NCBI GenBank assembly: GCA_905250115.1
Contig: CAJNOI010000072.1
Location: 124,001-188,000 of the forward strand
Length of the DNA stretch: 64,000 nucleotides
Source of the DNA: Adineta steineri
Lineage: Eukaryota > Rotifera > Eurotatoria > Adinetida > Adinetidae
Direction: 5' to 3'
This document shows, piece by piece, positions 24,031 to 37,859 of the stretch (its first letter is position 1; every line of letters starts with the position of its first letter). The notes below the pieces were generated by a model. It saw nothing but the letters and a program-made list of their open reading frames with translations. It ran no database searches and had not been told where the DNA came from. The position numbers were made by a program, and so were the translations under genes.

Positions 24031-24685
24031 AACAAGTAACGCTCGTCCGTACACTCGCTTAGCTCTTTCTCGTAGAAATGCACCCTCTTCGTATTTACTG
24101 GAAAAACAATTGAAAACCTTGCTCTCGTTTGTTGTTCCTTACTCTTAGCAAATACTCGCATCCTATTCAGCGGTAAACGCAGATCAAAACATATTAGAGG
24201 TGTCGGCATCAGTGACTTATCGAACTAGTCTTTAATGAATAAGTGAAGTGTTAGTATTCTTATATGCAAGAAAGCCAGCCGATTATGGTTGCCATGCTCT
24301 GCACTATAACCAAGGAAACATTTGGATTCCTATAAAAAAGCATTACCCAAAAAGTGGATTTCTATCAGTCCACACCACTTTTTCCAATTCAAACTCCGCT
24401 CCCCTCGCCTCCCTTCAGTAGTCTGAGCAAATATGGCCCACATTCGAAGTCCCAGCATCGAAATATCTCAACAACTGTCTTTTCCTAAAAAACGGTTTTC
24501 GATGTTTTCTTGATCTTTCACCCACACCCACCAGACCTCAGATTTGAAGTCCCAGCATCGAAATATCTCAAGAAATGTCTTTTTCGAAAAAATGGTTTTC
24601 GATGTTTTTTTGACTCTGCGGACACACAATCAATCAAGCAAGCAGACATTTTATATTTGCAAGGCTCTTCTCTACGAGAAAGAGA
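24031..24685. mobile_element. terminal-inverted-repeat element, copy 2 (~655 bp)
   Basis: The left end (AAGTAACGCTCGTCCGTACA, then CTCTTTCTCGTAGAA) and right end (CTTCTCTACGAGAAAGAG) match copy 1. The shared subterminal GCGGACACAC-ATCAATCA-GC-AG also matches. The inside is longer and contains a tandem direct repeat with a telomere-like arm. Confidence 0.6.
24446..24613. repeat. tandem direct repeat, ~67 bp units spaced 100 bp apart
   Basis: Units start GAAGTCCCAGCATCGAAATA at 24446 and 24546 and end GGTTTTCGATGTTTT. Each can form a stem CATCGAAA/TTTTCGATG. Between the units is a C-rich telomere-like arm (TTTCACCCACACCCACC, about 24518-24534). Confidence 0.65.
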
Positions 24686-24798
24686 AAAACGTTGAAAAAA
24701 TTCTATATTATTATACGTAACTCAATTTTGAAATTAGAATAATAAAATATATGTATACTGTAGTTGGCATGTAAATTCAATGAAATAGAACGTGTCAG

Positions 24799-24871
24799 AG
24801 TAGGTTTGAGTGTGCGTATCATATTTATATCGTATTCATACGCACACTCACCCATACCCACACCCTCAAGA
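24799..24871. repeat. telomere-like hairpin element
   Basis: The left arm, GTTTGAGTGTGCGTATC, pairs with GATACGCACACTC in imperfect form. The right side continues with ACCCATACCCACACCCTCAAG. The C arm is longer than the G arm. Confidence 0.65.
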
Positions 24872-25758
24872 ACCATAGACGACTAACATATGTGAGGGGA
24901 ACAGAAAAGAAAAGATATATATGTGCAAGAGAGAAAGAGAAGATATATGTGCCTAACGAGAGGATGATGTACATCAACGTCTAACAATATTATAAACGCT
25001 ACTAATTCTTTGTTTATATATTCATGCTTCATTGAATTTTTCTTTTTCGTTCATGTAAAAAAATCGAGACGTGAAGCAGGTCAGCTCATTATATTTTGTA
25101 TATGATATTTTTAAGCTACCATGTAAAATAATATTCCGCTGTAGCTTAATCAATATTTTAAGGCTCATAAATTGTTATTCAAAGGAGATTACGAACGAAG
25201 AGTTGGATTCGATGCTGTCAAAACAAAGATAAACTTGTGACGGATTCTGATTCGTCCATCATTTGTCTCTTTGTTCTCTTCGTATGCATCTATAAATAGC
25301 TATGTAAATGTATTGTAGGTCACTTAGTCGGTCAGCCACTTCTAATACACTTTCCTTTTCTCTCCTGTTCATCTTGTTTTCTTTCTTTAAATATATGATA
25401 GAATAGAAGATGAACATTAACATTTCTGTCATAAATCCGAACTGTTTTTTTCTCTATTTTAGATTGATAAAATTAGACGAATATTTGAATTGCACAATAC
25501 TTCTGATCTTCAGAAATAATACTTGTTACAAAATGAAACATATAATGTTATTATTCACGCTAATCCAACAACTATAAGTAATTTATTATTCTAAGAGAGG
25601 ATCCGCGAAACGAGAAGGTGCTCGAAGAAAAGAACTATTTTTCCTATTTTATTAATTTAAATGAAACCACACACACACAAAATAAATTTTATTTAATTTA
25701 ATTGATATAGGTAATTTCCAGTATTACTTGCTAAAGTGGAACGTTTATAACTGCGGTG

Positions 25759-27360
25759 ATGTTTTCATGTGACAATCTCAAAGCAAAAATTTCTCTGGAT
25801 ATAGCCATTGTGGGAGCTGGTATTGGAGGCCTTTCCGCAGCTTTGGTAGGTCTTTCAATAAATGCTTCATATTTTTGCTATCATGATTAAAATAGGCTTG
25901 TAATAGAGCTGGTATGTCGGTGACGATCTATGAAGGTGTATCCGAACTAAAAGAGGTCAGTCTGTCTTATTATATGGTTTATATTTTCTATTCGTTTTTT
26001 GATTTACAATATGATAGATTGGTGCAGGTATTCAACTTGGACCTAATATGTTTCGAATCTTGCGTCATTGGGGAATCTACGATCCGGTACATCTCAAAGG
26101 TGTTACTCTTAAAGAACTTTCGCTTCGACGATATGCTGACGATAGCGAACTCTCTCGAATATCTTTGAGTAACGCTGAAAAAGTCTATGGCGCTTCAATG
26201 GTGACTGTTCATCGAGCTGATATTCAAAAAGTCCTGAGAGAAGAAGTTGAAGCTGCACGTATTCATATCGAATTAGGATCGCGTGTTCAAGACATCGATT
26301 TCAAGAACACTCGTATAAAAATTGAACATTGTTCTAATTGGATCAAGAAAGATGTGATCATTGCAGCGGATGGTATCAAATCCATTAGTCGCAAGAAAAT
26401 ATTAATGATGCATGGAAGAAAAGACAGAATAAGGGACACAGGCGATGCAGCATGGAGAATTCTAATTCCTGCTGAGCAAATATATAAAAGTAAAGATATT
26501 GATCTGATCGAAATGCTTGACAATCAAATTGCATTTCGATGGATAGGTCCTGATGGACATATTGTTACCTATCCAATTCGTAATAACAGATTTCTTAATG
26601 TGGTTTTTATTCATTCTAAAAAGCCATCTGTACATGAATCGTGGACGAACAAATCAGATAAGAAAGAAATAGTCAAATTTTATAAAGATTGGACACCTCG
26701 AATCAAGAAATTACTTGATTACGTACCAGACGGAGAAATAATAGAATGGAATCTGTACGATTGTAATCCATTAATTACATGGATTGAAGGCAATGTGGCA
26801 CTCTTAGGTGACGCAGCACATCCAATGCTACCATATATTGCTCAAGGCGCAGCTCAAGCTGTGGAAGATGCAGCTGTTCTAGCCATCTCGCTCGCTATGA
26901 TCGACAACAAAAATCAAATTAATACAGCATTAAAAGTATATGAACTATTACGCAAAGAACGAGCTGAGATCATACAGACTTCTGCAGTTCATATGCGTCA
27001 AACTTTACATCTACATGATGGAAAACAGCAAGAAGAGCGAGATGATCTGATACGCAATAAAGGCAAAGGAGATTGCAATCCTGATCTGTTGTCGGATGAA
27101 TCATTTGAAGCATGGTGTTGGGTAAGAGTGTTTTTGTTTTTTTCATAAGTCCTATTTAGTATCAAACATAGGGAACGGATGTACAACAACAAGCAATCAC
27201 CATGTGGAATCAGCTTGTAGAACTTATTTTGAAAGGCGAACAAATCCAATCATCTCCTGATACAAAAGAACTACCATGGTTGAAACTATTGAAAAAATGG
27301 CAACTGATCCAAAATGATCAAGCAACAACACGTAATTCTACACTCTCAAGATTTAACTAA
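25759..27360 (+). CDS. FAD-dependent monooxygenase, salicylate-hydroxylase type
   Basis: Four exons: 25759-25845, 25896-25955, 26018-27121 and 27172-27360. All junctions are phase 0, introns are 50-62 nt, and the product is 479 aa. It has the three hallmarks of class A flavin monooxygenases: the dinucleotide-binding VGAGIGG (residues 18-24), the DG motif (IAADGIKS, about 165) and the GD motif (LLGDAAHPMLPYIAQGAAQA, about 315-335). Such enzymes use NAD(P)H and O2 to hydroxylate aromatic rings. The closest remembered relatives are bacterial and fungal salicylate or hydroxybenzoate hydroxylases, so horizontal acquisition followed by intron gain is plausible but untested. No signal peptide is visible; probably cytosolic. 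Confidence 0.88.
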
Positions 27361-27795
27361 TCATTTCAAGTTTCATTTAAACCTGCAAAACTCTTACTAT
27401 TCTTCGAATTACTTTTCTGTTGAACAATGCGATTATTTCTGTAATCCAATAATATAAATAGTTTTATTATTATCAATAAAAATCTCGATTAAGTAGTTGA
27501 TTGTCTTTAGACATATTTTGTCAAATGTATAATTAATCAGTTCGGAGCACCATCATTTGCACTACCAACTATATGAGCATGTGTGATAAGTAACCCAAAT
27601 ATTCAGTTACATGAAATTAACTAATAAAATAAATGTTTTGAACAAATAAAGAAAAATATGAAATTATTTTATAATGTGACTTAGTTGATGTTGTGCTACC
27701 GAAAACAATTCTATCAGTTATACCAACTTATTAACAAGAGTATACATTTTTTGTGAAGAAAAAAATGATGGAAACAATTATACACATCTATAATT

Positions 27796-27867
27796 TTGAG
27801 GTATGGGTATGATTTTGTGAGTGAGATATCGGTCTATCAGTCACATTTTCACCCACACCCTCAAGAT
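27796..27867. repeat. telomere-like hairpin element
   Basis: TTTTGAGGTATGGGTATG, a loop, then TTCACCCACACCCTCAAGAT. The right arm is near-consensus. It lies about 440 bp past the monooxygenase stop. Confidence 0.65.
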
Positions 27868-27989
27868 TCTTTACTAGAATTCAATTTTGTTGGCAACGTT
27901 GTATTGGAAGTACCTATAGTTCGGTCGAAGTGCTTTGATTACATGGATATAAATGTTCTTTACTGTGTGAATAAGATTCGTCATAAATA

Positions 27990-28480
27990 AACTCACTCGA
28001 TGCAGAATTTATTTTTCTATTGGAATCTACATGAACTTCGAAAATACTTAAACTTTTTGTAATCGATAAATATCAAATCCTTTCTCGATTTTATTGTATT
28101 AATAGAAATAGAAATATCTTTGCTTTTCTCCCTTGTATATAATGCGATGTATTTTTTTTTCGTTGTCACTGATAGTCAATCTTTTTTCTTTATGTTTGTC
28201 TTCTACATTAATATGATAGATGAAGAAAAAAGAATACGGTATAATATTTGAAAGTCAAACTTTTATGATGATGTACTGCATACATTATTAATAGGTTGTG
28301 ATATGATGTAAATAAATAAGAACGCATAAAAATTCTTCTTTTTTTTTTCTTCATCCTCAGGTAATTATGCTATAAAAAAAGAAACGCGTGGGTGTTTATA
28401 TGGTTACTTTTATTCTTTTTGTGATAAATGTGCGTATTCTTATGCAATACATATAAACTTCACTTGGAAAAAACCTATCC
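27990..28480. other. intergenic region upstream of the Hsp70 gene
   Basis: AT-rich, with no clear heat-shock element (no convincing run of alternating nGAAn/nTTCn). Confidence 0.4.
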
Positions 28481-28490
28481 TACTCTGACA

Positions 28491-28496
28491 TATAAA
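28491..28496 (+). promoter_or_regulatory. TATA box of the Hsp70 gene
   Basis: TATAAA in the context ACATATAAAAGGAAAG, 56 bp before the start codon. The position suits a transcription start near 28520. Confidence 0.55.
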
Positions 28497-28551
28497 AGGA
28501 AAGCGTTTGTACATACATACTTGTAGACTACTTGCAAAAATAAATTGAGAA

Positions 28552-30877
<2,326 letters not shown>

Positions 30878-31201
30878 GAAAATATTGGACTGTTCATTAT
30901 TTCTTTTTATTTCTATTCTATTAGAAAAAGTAATATGACTGTATGCATTATTCTCTTCTTCTTTTTGCGTTCTATTTACTAATATTTAAACTAGAGTGAG
31001 AGTATAACACTTAACGTTATATTTGATTTCTTCGACTGAAAATACGTCATCTATGTCATTAAAATCGCCGGAAGTGAATCATTTATGATAATGTAGACAA
31101 AAGTAATTTTTCTACTTTACAAGATTGAATAAAAATTTATATTGAAACCAGAAGGACAAGTACTTATTTATAAAAACATCATACTAAAAACAGATCTGTT
31201 A

Positions 31202-31238
31202 AAGGTGTGGATGTATCATATATATCCCACTCACATTC
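31202..31238. repeat. telomere-like hairpin element (weak)
   Basis: AAAGGTGTGGATGTATC, a loop, then TCCCACTCACATTCTC. The arms are short and diverged. It lies about 70 bp after the AATAAA of the Hsp70 gene. Confidence 0.4.
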
Positions 31239-31259
31239 TCTATGATACATTTATAATCA

Positions 31260-32300
31260 CTATTAAAATACGATTACAGGTCTAGACAAATTAGTCACAC
31301 ATATTGTTACTACTAATTCAACCATTTGAAAATCATCATTACCTAATTTCGTAACTAATCACATATTTCGTATTGATAAATGTAAGATGACTATGATCAA
31401 ACACTATTAGCGAAAGCTCGTAAAATGGTGAACGTTTTCTAAAAAGTATTAAACATATCATAAAAGCAAATGATGAATCAAATAACCACAAAATCTTGCA
31501 AATCGTTCATGGAAAACTAACACAAGCAACTAATACGTTGTTCAATAACAATGAAGTTAGATTTAAAACATAGACAGATTTCGAAAGCACATTTACAAAT
31601 CTGTATTTTTCATCAACAATGATTCAACACTTAACGAGTTAACCAAGTTACAGATGAATAATGATCATCTACTCACATTCTAGTCAATATTTAAAGAACT
31701 TGTTACACAGTTCGTAGGGTTAGCAAGAAATTTGTAATTAAATTCAACTCTATTCTATTCTGATTGTTGTTGTTGTTATCAAAATGTATAATTTTCTTGT
31801 TATTCAATAAATTGTTCTCCTACTCACTCTTTATATACGACCAATTTCTTCTTCAACTAATTGGTGTTCGACCAATTATTGTAGGCTACACGCATACATA
31901 TATTTATTCTGTAACATCAAATTTATGCTTATCAATAGATGATAGTTTATAAGAAAGAAAAAATTATATTGTTTTTTTTGCAAATAAATATTACAAATTA
32001 ATTTTCATGCCTTTTCTATAGGATAAAACTATGTGTATTACAGATATTAATGAGAAATATTATTGAAATATATAAATGAAATTAATAGTGCGATACATGC
32101 AACATTTATTTTTATGCGTTGTTATTCATCCGAAACGCTTTTTTTATATTAGATCGATATAACTTTAACAACAAGCTACTAATACAAAAAGAGAGTAATG
32201 ATTATATAAATTTTTTGATCATTAAAGGACGACATATTTTTCAGAGTTTTTTTCAACGAAACTAGAGAGACTAGTATAAACATCATGAGTCACGGTGTTT
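31260..32300. other. intergenic; possible decayed coding region at 31270-31730
   Basis: Around 31270-31730 the plus strand is less AT-biased. It shows coding-like words broken by stops and frameshifts, such as RLDKLVTHIVTTNS, AKARKMVNVF and INNDSTLNELTKLQMNND. I cannot name the family. The remainder is AT-rich with nothing recognised. Confidence 0.3.
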
Positions 32301-32304
32301 ATAT

Positions 32305-32355
32305 CTTGAGGACGTGGATGAAATAGGTATGATATATCAACACCCACATCACTCT
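32305..32355. repeat. telomere-like hairpin element
   Basis: ATCTTGAGGACGTGGATG, a loop, then CAACACCCACATCACTC. The left terminus is intact. It lies about 500 bp upstream of the MFS gene. Confidence 0.55.
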
Positions 32356-32854
32356 TTTGTTTTTTCCTATTGAATCGCTCGATATGATGATGATAGAAGA
32401 AAGTTCTTTTTTAATTCTTTCTGTCTTTCTTTCTTCTCCATTCATCAGAAGTTTCAATGTATGAGTCATTGCACAATGACAACGAGTATTCTTTCTCTAT
32501 CGACTTTTGAAATCAATAATATTAAGTATTTTGAAATATTTCTTCTCCTTATCATACATTTAACGACTCTGTTATTTCTCATTGATTTTACTCTGTTGTA
32601 TCAGAAAGCTTGGACGAAAAGTAAAACAATTACGAGAACAGACTACTTAATAGAAAGTAGGTTAAGTTGTGAATAAGTATAGTTTATTTTGTAGTCTAGT
32701 ATATAATTATTGGAAATATCTGATGTATCTTTAGTTTGAACAGAATTATTTTCTCTATTTAGAACAAACAGGCAAACAAGAAGGAAAGCCATAGAACAGA
32801 CTTAGTTTTTATTATTAAAATCAGCTATTTTTTGACTTACTGATCAAGTATACA

Positions 32855-34300
32855 ATGACACCTATGGTTATCGATCAAAAACAAACACAAGTTAACAATA
32901 GTAATATTCTCAATGATACTAAACAAGATTTACTAACTGTATATGATATATATACTAAATTCAAAAAGAATATAATACTGTTTATTGTTAGTGGTTTAGG
33001 ATTTTTATCAAATTTCAATGAACTAGTTTATGTTCCAGCATTACCTATGATAGTTCAGGATCTACATACAACAGAAACATTAGGTTTATTAACAGTCAGT
33101 GTATATGTACTTGGAAGTTGTTTTGGCGGACTTATTTGGGGAATGTTAAGTGATTATTATGGACGTAGATCAATCATGTTACTTGGACTTTGTGGATTTT
33201 TATTATCTGTGGGTGGTTCTTACTTTTTATCAAATATATATATATTTTTAGTATTTCGTGTATTACAAGGAGTTTTTATCTGTGTACCACTAATTGTTGG
33301 TCAAGCAACAATAGCTGATATATATCAACCAAACCAACGAGGACGAGCTATCGCTTTCTTCTATGCATTTTATTGCACGGGGTCAATAGTTGGCCCAATC
33401 ATCGGTGGACAGTTGTCTTATCATTTTGGTTGGAGATCTATATTGATTGTAGTAGAAATTCTTGCAATTGTTTTATTTATCCTTTATGTCGTACTCGTAC
33501 CTGAAACACAGCAGTATATAATTGTATGCAAATACCACAAAACAGGAACAAAGCTACTTGAGTATGACTCACTTGTGAAGCCAAAACTATAAAATCCATG
33601 TTTAGCATTGAGATACTTGAAAGAGACAACAATTCTACCATATGTCTTTGTTTTAGCACTAGGATATATGTCAATGAATGTTGCACATGTTTATTTTTCT
33701 ACTGAATTATCGAAAGCACCTTATGACTACAAGTCTAACATTATGGGTATATTATATCTTCCAGGATCAATTGCAGAATTTTCAGGTAGTATTATCGGTG
33801 GTATTCTATCTGATTATGCAGCAGTTAGATATATGGAAACATTAGGAATTGATGAAGGACATGTTGTGCCTGCATTATTATTTTCTGTACTAACACCTAT
33901 TGGTCTAATCGTTTATGGATGGTCATTTCAGTATGGTGTACATGTCTCACTGCCGGTCATGGGGTCAGTTATCTGTTATTTTGGTCAAACAGGTACTCGA
34001 CCTGGCATCTATTCATTCTATACAATCAAATATCAACAACATTCAGCCAGTGTTATAGCAGCAAATAATTTTGTACAATTGTTATTAACATCGATTATGC
34101 TAACATTTACAGCGATCATTGTCGAATCGATTGGTAATGGACTTTATTTTACAACTATGGCTGTGGGTAATATATTAGCGACAATTGTACCAGCGATAAT
34201 TATTTCAAGAAAAATTAGATTATCATCTGATATTTGTGAAAAGATCCCTAGTCAAAGTACTCCTCTAATAAGTACTGATGCTACACAATACCACGAATAA
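32855..34300 (+). pseudogene. MFS transporter (DHA1-like) with one in-frame stop
   Basis: A single intronless frame of 482 codons is interrupted only by TAA at 33590-33592 (codon 246). The frame is identical before and after it. Upstream: about six membrane segments and MFS motif A (GMLSDYYGRRSIMLLG, about residues 95-110), with RVLQG and VGPIIGGQLSYHFGWRSI. Downstream: the remaining six segments. The stop falls in the central cytoplasmic loop, after VPET. The arrangement resembles the drug:H+ antiporter (DHA1) group typical of fungi, which exports small molecules. Whether this is a dead gene, a recent allele, a readthrough stop or a base error cannot be told here. No other damage is visible. 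Convergent with the glycosyltransferase downstream. Confidence 0.85.
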
Positions 34301-34393
34301 TCATGAGCACATCTATATTTTATTCAATATTGTTACAATACATAAAGACTTTTTATATAAGTGATTATCTAATTAGAAGAGTGAATGTATGTG

Positions 34394-34450
34394 TAGAGGG
34401 TGTGGGTATATATATCGTCTTTATTCACATTCATCCCACACCCACACCTG
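34394..34450. repeat. telomere-like hairpin element between convergent genes
   Basis: AGAGGGTGTGGGTATATA, a loop, then ATCCCACACCCACACCTG. It lies 94 bp past the MFS stop and about 100 bp from the stop of the convergent glycosyltransferase gene. Confidence 0.7.
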
Positions 34451-34545
34451 TATAATCTCTTTCAATCGATATTGAGCTTTAATTTGCATGGAATATATTT
34501 TCAAATAGCTAAAAAATACATTTACGTGATTAAAAACAATGTTCA

Positions 34546-36195
34546 TCAATCTATTTTTGATTTTTGTCTTCGCTTACAACATTTAAAACAGATGTATAAG
34601 GAGATTGTTCCCGGTAAGACAATGAATACAAACAGTAGATCAAACATATATCGTTGATAAAATGGTAATGTACTTGAAAATGGTTCAAAACGATCTAGAT
34701 CACCACCGAGATTAACAAAAAACTCTATTTCTTTTACGGCTTGCTTCACACCACCAGCATATTTCATTTCCAATGACATGCGTCCAGCTGCTTCTTTGTA
34801 TAATACATTTGACCACATAGCTAATAATTTATTTGTCACGCTCGCAGCTGTGAAAGTATATTTAGCAAAGTCATAAGGTTTTATCAAAGATTGCCAGAGA
34901 GATGGTGGTACGAACAATGATTGTCCAACATCTAGATTATCGATGGCGATTGCATTAGAGAACTGATCTAAACAGAAAGGCATGCATAGTAAAGGTTTGC
35001 TGTAGTATAATGCTTCTAAAGCAGAGCCCATTCCACAATGACTTAAGAAGATTTTGATTTGATTCTGTTGTAAAATCCATTTCTGTTGTACAAATCCATT
35101 TTCGATTCTCACTCGATCTTCATTTTTCAAGATTTTATGCAATTCATCGTTGTTTAAATTCGTTAATACCGTTTGATATGTGTCATAATTTACATTGCGA
35201 AATGCCAATAGTATAGAACTGTCATCTTCTTCCAGAAGAAAATTAGCCAAACCATTAATTAAATTATACATACGCTCATAGGGAATAATAGAAGTACTAC
35301 CAAAAGCACTGTACACAATCGTGCCATCTGGTTTTGACTGAATCCATCTAGTAAGATCGTTGTTAATATTAGTAATCGGTATTTCATCTATAAATGCGCC
35401 TAGATATTTACTATAATGATGTGAATCTGATGGTGTATAGAACGATGCCGGCATACTGATGAGATTTAAGCTCTTTGATTTTGAAGACAAAAGATTCTTT
35501 AATGTAAAAATATCTTCAAATTCTCCGGGTATTTGTGGTAGAAAGTGAAATAATTTGTACAATGCCGGAATCAGTTTTGGTACAACCTTCGTTATGATAC
35601 GCATACTGAAAAGTACATTGTAAATTCGGTATCGAAACTGAGTTAAGTCTTTGGATGTTAGCAGTGAGAAGGTATTTGGTAGATTAAAATCTAACATATC
35701 AGGGTCCAATGCCGGACTCTGGATTACACAAGGTGTCTTGATTCTATTACACAAGAGAGAAACTCCAAAGACGAATTTACCAGCTACAATTACATCAAAA
35801 CGTTCATGCATCAAAATATCGATTATTTTGCTCAATAAGGGTATGATCCTCTCACCAAACACTGGTACTATGTCGGGAACTGCATCTAATAATGAACGAT
35901 TAGTCATAGCAAGCATGATTTCCTGCTCACGATTTTTCTCGTCCAACAATGCATGAAGAGAATCATTCGTATAGATTGTACGAAATGAAGGAGAAGAATA
36001 AGAATTCAAGTCGATATAAGCTTGAGTCAATTGATCAGTAAGAAACGTAATATTATGATTTTTGAATGCTTTTGCCAATTCGAAAACAGGAATGACATGT
36101 CCTGCACCTCCATCACTGATGAATAAACAATTTAAGCAAAATGATTGAGAAATCATTGTTAATAACCAAATAAACATCACATAATTTAGCATCAT
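34546..36195 (-). CDS. UDP-glycosyltransferase (UGT family), membrane-anchored
   Basis: A single exon of 549 aa. A signal peptide (FIWLLTMISQSFC) precedes the N-terminal acceptor-binding domain, which opens with LFISDGGAGHVIPVFELAKA. The C-terminal half holds the UGT signature for the nucleotide sugar (NGFVQQKWILQQNQIKIFLS, then HCGMGSALEALYYSKPLLC and DQFSNA). A transmembrane segment near the end (FDLLFVFIVLPGTISLYICF) is followed by a short basic tail (KCCKRRQKSKID). This is the topology of animal ER UGTs. They transfer glucuronic acid or glucose to lipophilic substrates for detoxification. The absence of introns is unusual among the genes of this window and is shared with the neighbouring MFS gene. 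Confidence 0.88.
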   Translation of the reverse strand: MMLNYVMFIWLLTMISQSFCLNCLFISDGGAGHVIPVFELAKAFKNHNITFLTDQLTQAYIDLNSYSSPSFRTIYTNDSLHALLDEKNREQEIMLAMTNRSLLDAVPDIVPVFGERIIPLLSKIIDILMHERFDVIVAGKFVFGVSLLCNRIKTPCVIQSPALDPDMLDFNLPNTFSLLTSKDLTQFRYRIYNVLFSMRIITKVVPKLIPALYKLFHFLPQIPGEFEDIFTLKNLLSSKSKSLNLISMPASFYTPSDSHHYSKYLGAFIDEIPITNINNDLTRWIQSKPDGTIVYSAFGSTSIIPYERMYNLINGLANFLLEEDDSSILLAFRNVNYDTYQTVLTNLNNDELHKILKNEDRVRIENGFVQQKWILQQNQIKIFLSHCGMGSALEALYYSKPLLCMPFCLDQFSNAIAIDNLDVGQSLFVPPSLWQSLIKPYDFAKYTFTAASVTNKLLAMWSNVLYKEAAGRMSLEMKYAGGVKQAVKEIEFFVNLGGDLDRFEPFSSTLPFYQRYMFDLLFVFIVLPGTISLYICFKCCKRRQKSKID

Positions 36196-36209
36196 AGTAA
36201 TTAATGATT

Positions 36210-36780
36210 CTAAACAGTTTTTTTTATTGAAAGTCGCAAGAAAAGAAAAAATCCAATGTATGCAAGTTTACTTTTCTGTTTACCGTTTATAAGGAGGCAT
36301 GCACGATATGTATGACTCACACGAGTCGAATGTGCGTATTCAGCGTATTCAACGTATTCAAAGTACGATGCAAAACGCAGGACGCTGTTAGAGGTTACGA
36401 ACACATGGTTGTTATTGAATGATTATACGTATGAATACATAAAGTATTATAAAGAACGGATGATGCTTTTCATAGATTATGTTTGCATATATTTGTCATT
36501 GAGTCATCATGGTTTTCTCTTCATACCTTTCATTGCATCGTCTGGTGACATCTTCTCGTCCATTTCATCATCTTCTTGTAAAGTATTTATAGTCGAAGAT
36601 TTCACAATAAAATCTTGAAGGTAAGTGAAATCGTTCGGCTGCCTATGAATGACTCTATTATATATATTCTATCTAACTCAAAACTATTATTTTTTCCATA
36701 ATTTTTGTTTTTTATTACAACATAGAAAAAAGTTTATAAATAAGACAAATTTGCAAACACAATCAATCATAGTGACAATA
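36210..36780. other. intergenic region
   Basis: Contains a small run of 9-bp repeats (CGTATTCAA type, about 36333-36362) and no accepted gene. Confidence 0.5.
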
Positions 36781-36789
36781 GATCATATA

Positions 36790-37775
36790 TTAACTGTGTG
36801 TAGATAATATTGATTCAGGAAGATGAATTACTTCCAAAGGTAAATCGAGTGCACTAACTCCAGATATTTTACTAATGTATGCTCGAGCGAGTGCCTGTAT
36901 TTGTTCCAATGAAACTGATGGTGGTGCAAATAAATCAAAATAGCAAGTACTCCCAGTTCGTCCGTTTTGAAGATAAGTATGTATTCTTAAACCTATTATT
37001 TGTGGATGTTGATCGATGTAGAGTATTTGTACACTTTCTAATGTATGTTGTCGAAATGAAACAAAATATAATTTATCAATTATTAAACCATTTTCATGTA
37101 AAATAATCTGACCATATTGACGATTCATCAATCGTTCATAGGTTGAACGTCGACAACAGAAACATGATAATGGATCTATTTCTATCCATATTCGATTTGG
37201 ACCATGTATATAATTCAAATATCGTACCCATTGTTCGCCATCCAGTCGCCATAAAACTGGCTGCTGTGTATTAACGCTAAAATTTATATCCTCAAATTGT
37301 TGTTTTGTACCATAATAATTAACATAGTGACCCACCAACACAAAGATAATGCCATTACCCATTAGACTTCCACCAAAAAGGAGATATAGTAAATCTGCTG
37401 ATGAGCAGTTATAAGAATAAGTACTGCATTTTGGTAGAACAAGACCTATGATTAATAATACTAAACCAATTAAGAAGAATATTCCAGATACGATATAGAA
37501 ATACATCATTCGTTCGCGTAAACGTTTCTTATGCAAATCGATTAATTCATTTATTGAATGAGAATCTAGAGCATGATTCGCTGTTGGACTAAACCTTGAT
37601 TCAATATTTGATGACAATAAATTCTATAACAGACATTTAAAATAAAGCAAGAGAAACTGATCTGTAATTTTCATTCGAGATATTAATTGATACTTACATT
37701 TGATTGTTTATTATTAAAATAGATTGAAGTATCATTATTGGTAAATGTTGGTTGTTCATTTGACTGCAAATTCAT
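36790..37775 (-). CDS. two-pass membrane protein of unknown function
   Basis: Two exons (37775-37698 and 37623-36790; 74 nt intron, phase 0) give 303 aa. The N-terminal 65 residues are hydrophilic and Asn/Ser-rich. Two membrane segments follow at about 65-88 (FYIVSGIFFLIGLVLLIIGL) and 105-128 (LYLLFGGSLMGNGIIFVLVG), separated by a Cys/Tyr-rich loop. The remaining ~170 residues are soluble, with a CFCCRR cluster near residue 180 and LHENGLIIDKLYFVSFRQH. There is no signal peptide. I do not recognise the family; the hairpin topology puts both ends on the same side, probably cytosolic. Confidence 0.72.
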
Positions 37776-37859
37776 TGTGCTAAATTAAAATAATGTACTT
37801 GTTAACATCTTATATATTACTTAGTTCTTATCAAATATGGACACTGTCCTTAATGATTA

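Noticed and set aside
25140..25180. GCTGTAGCTTAATCA as a mitochondrial tRNA-like start
   Set aside because: No cloverleaf arms follow; a chance match.
28382..28400. GCGTGGGTGTTTATATGG as another telomere-like arm
   Set aside because: A single short match with no partner arm and no CTTGAGG terminus.
28150..28490. Heat-shock element upstream of the Hsp70 gene
   Set aside because: No run of three properly spaced nGAAn/nTTCn units was seen; only the TATA box is convincing.
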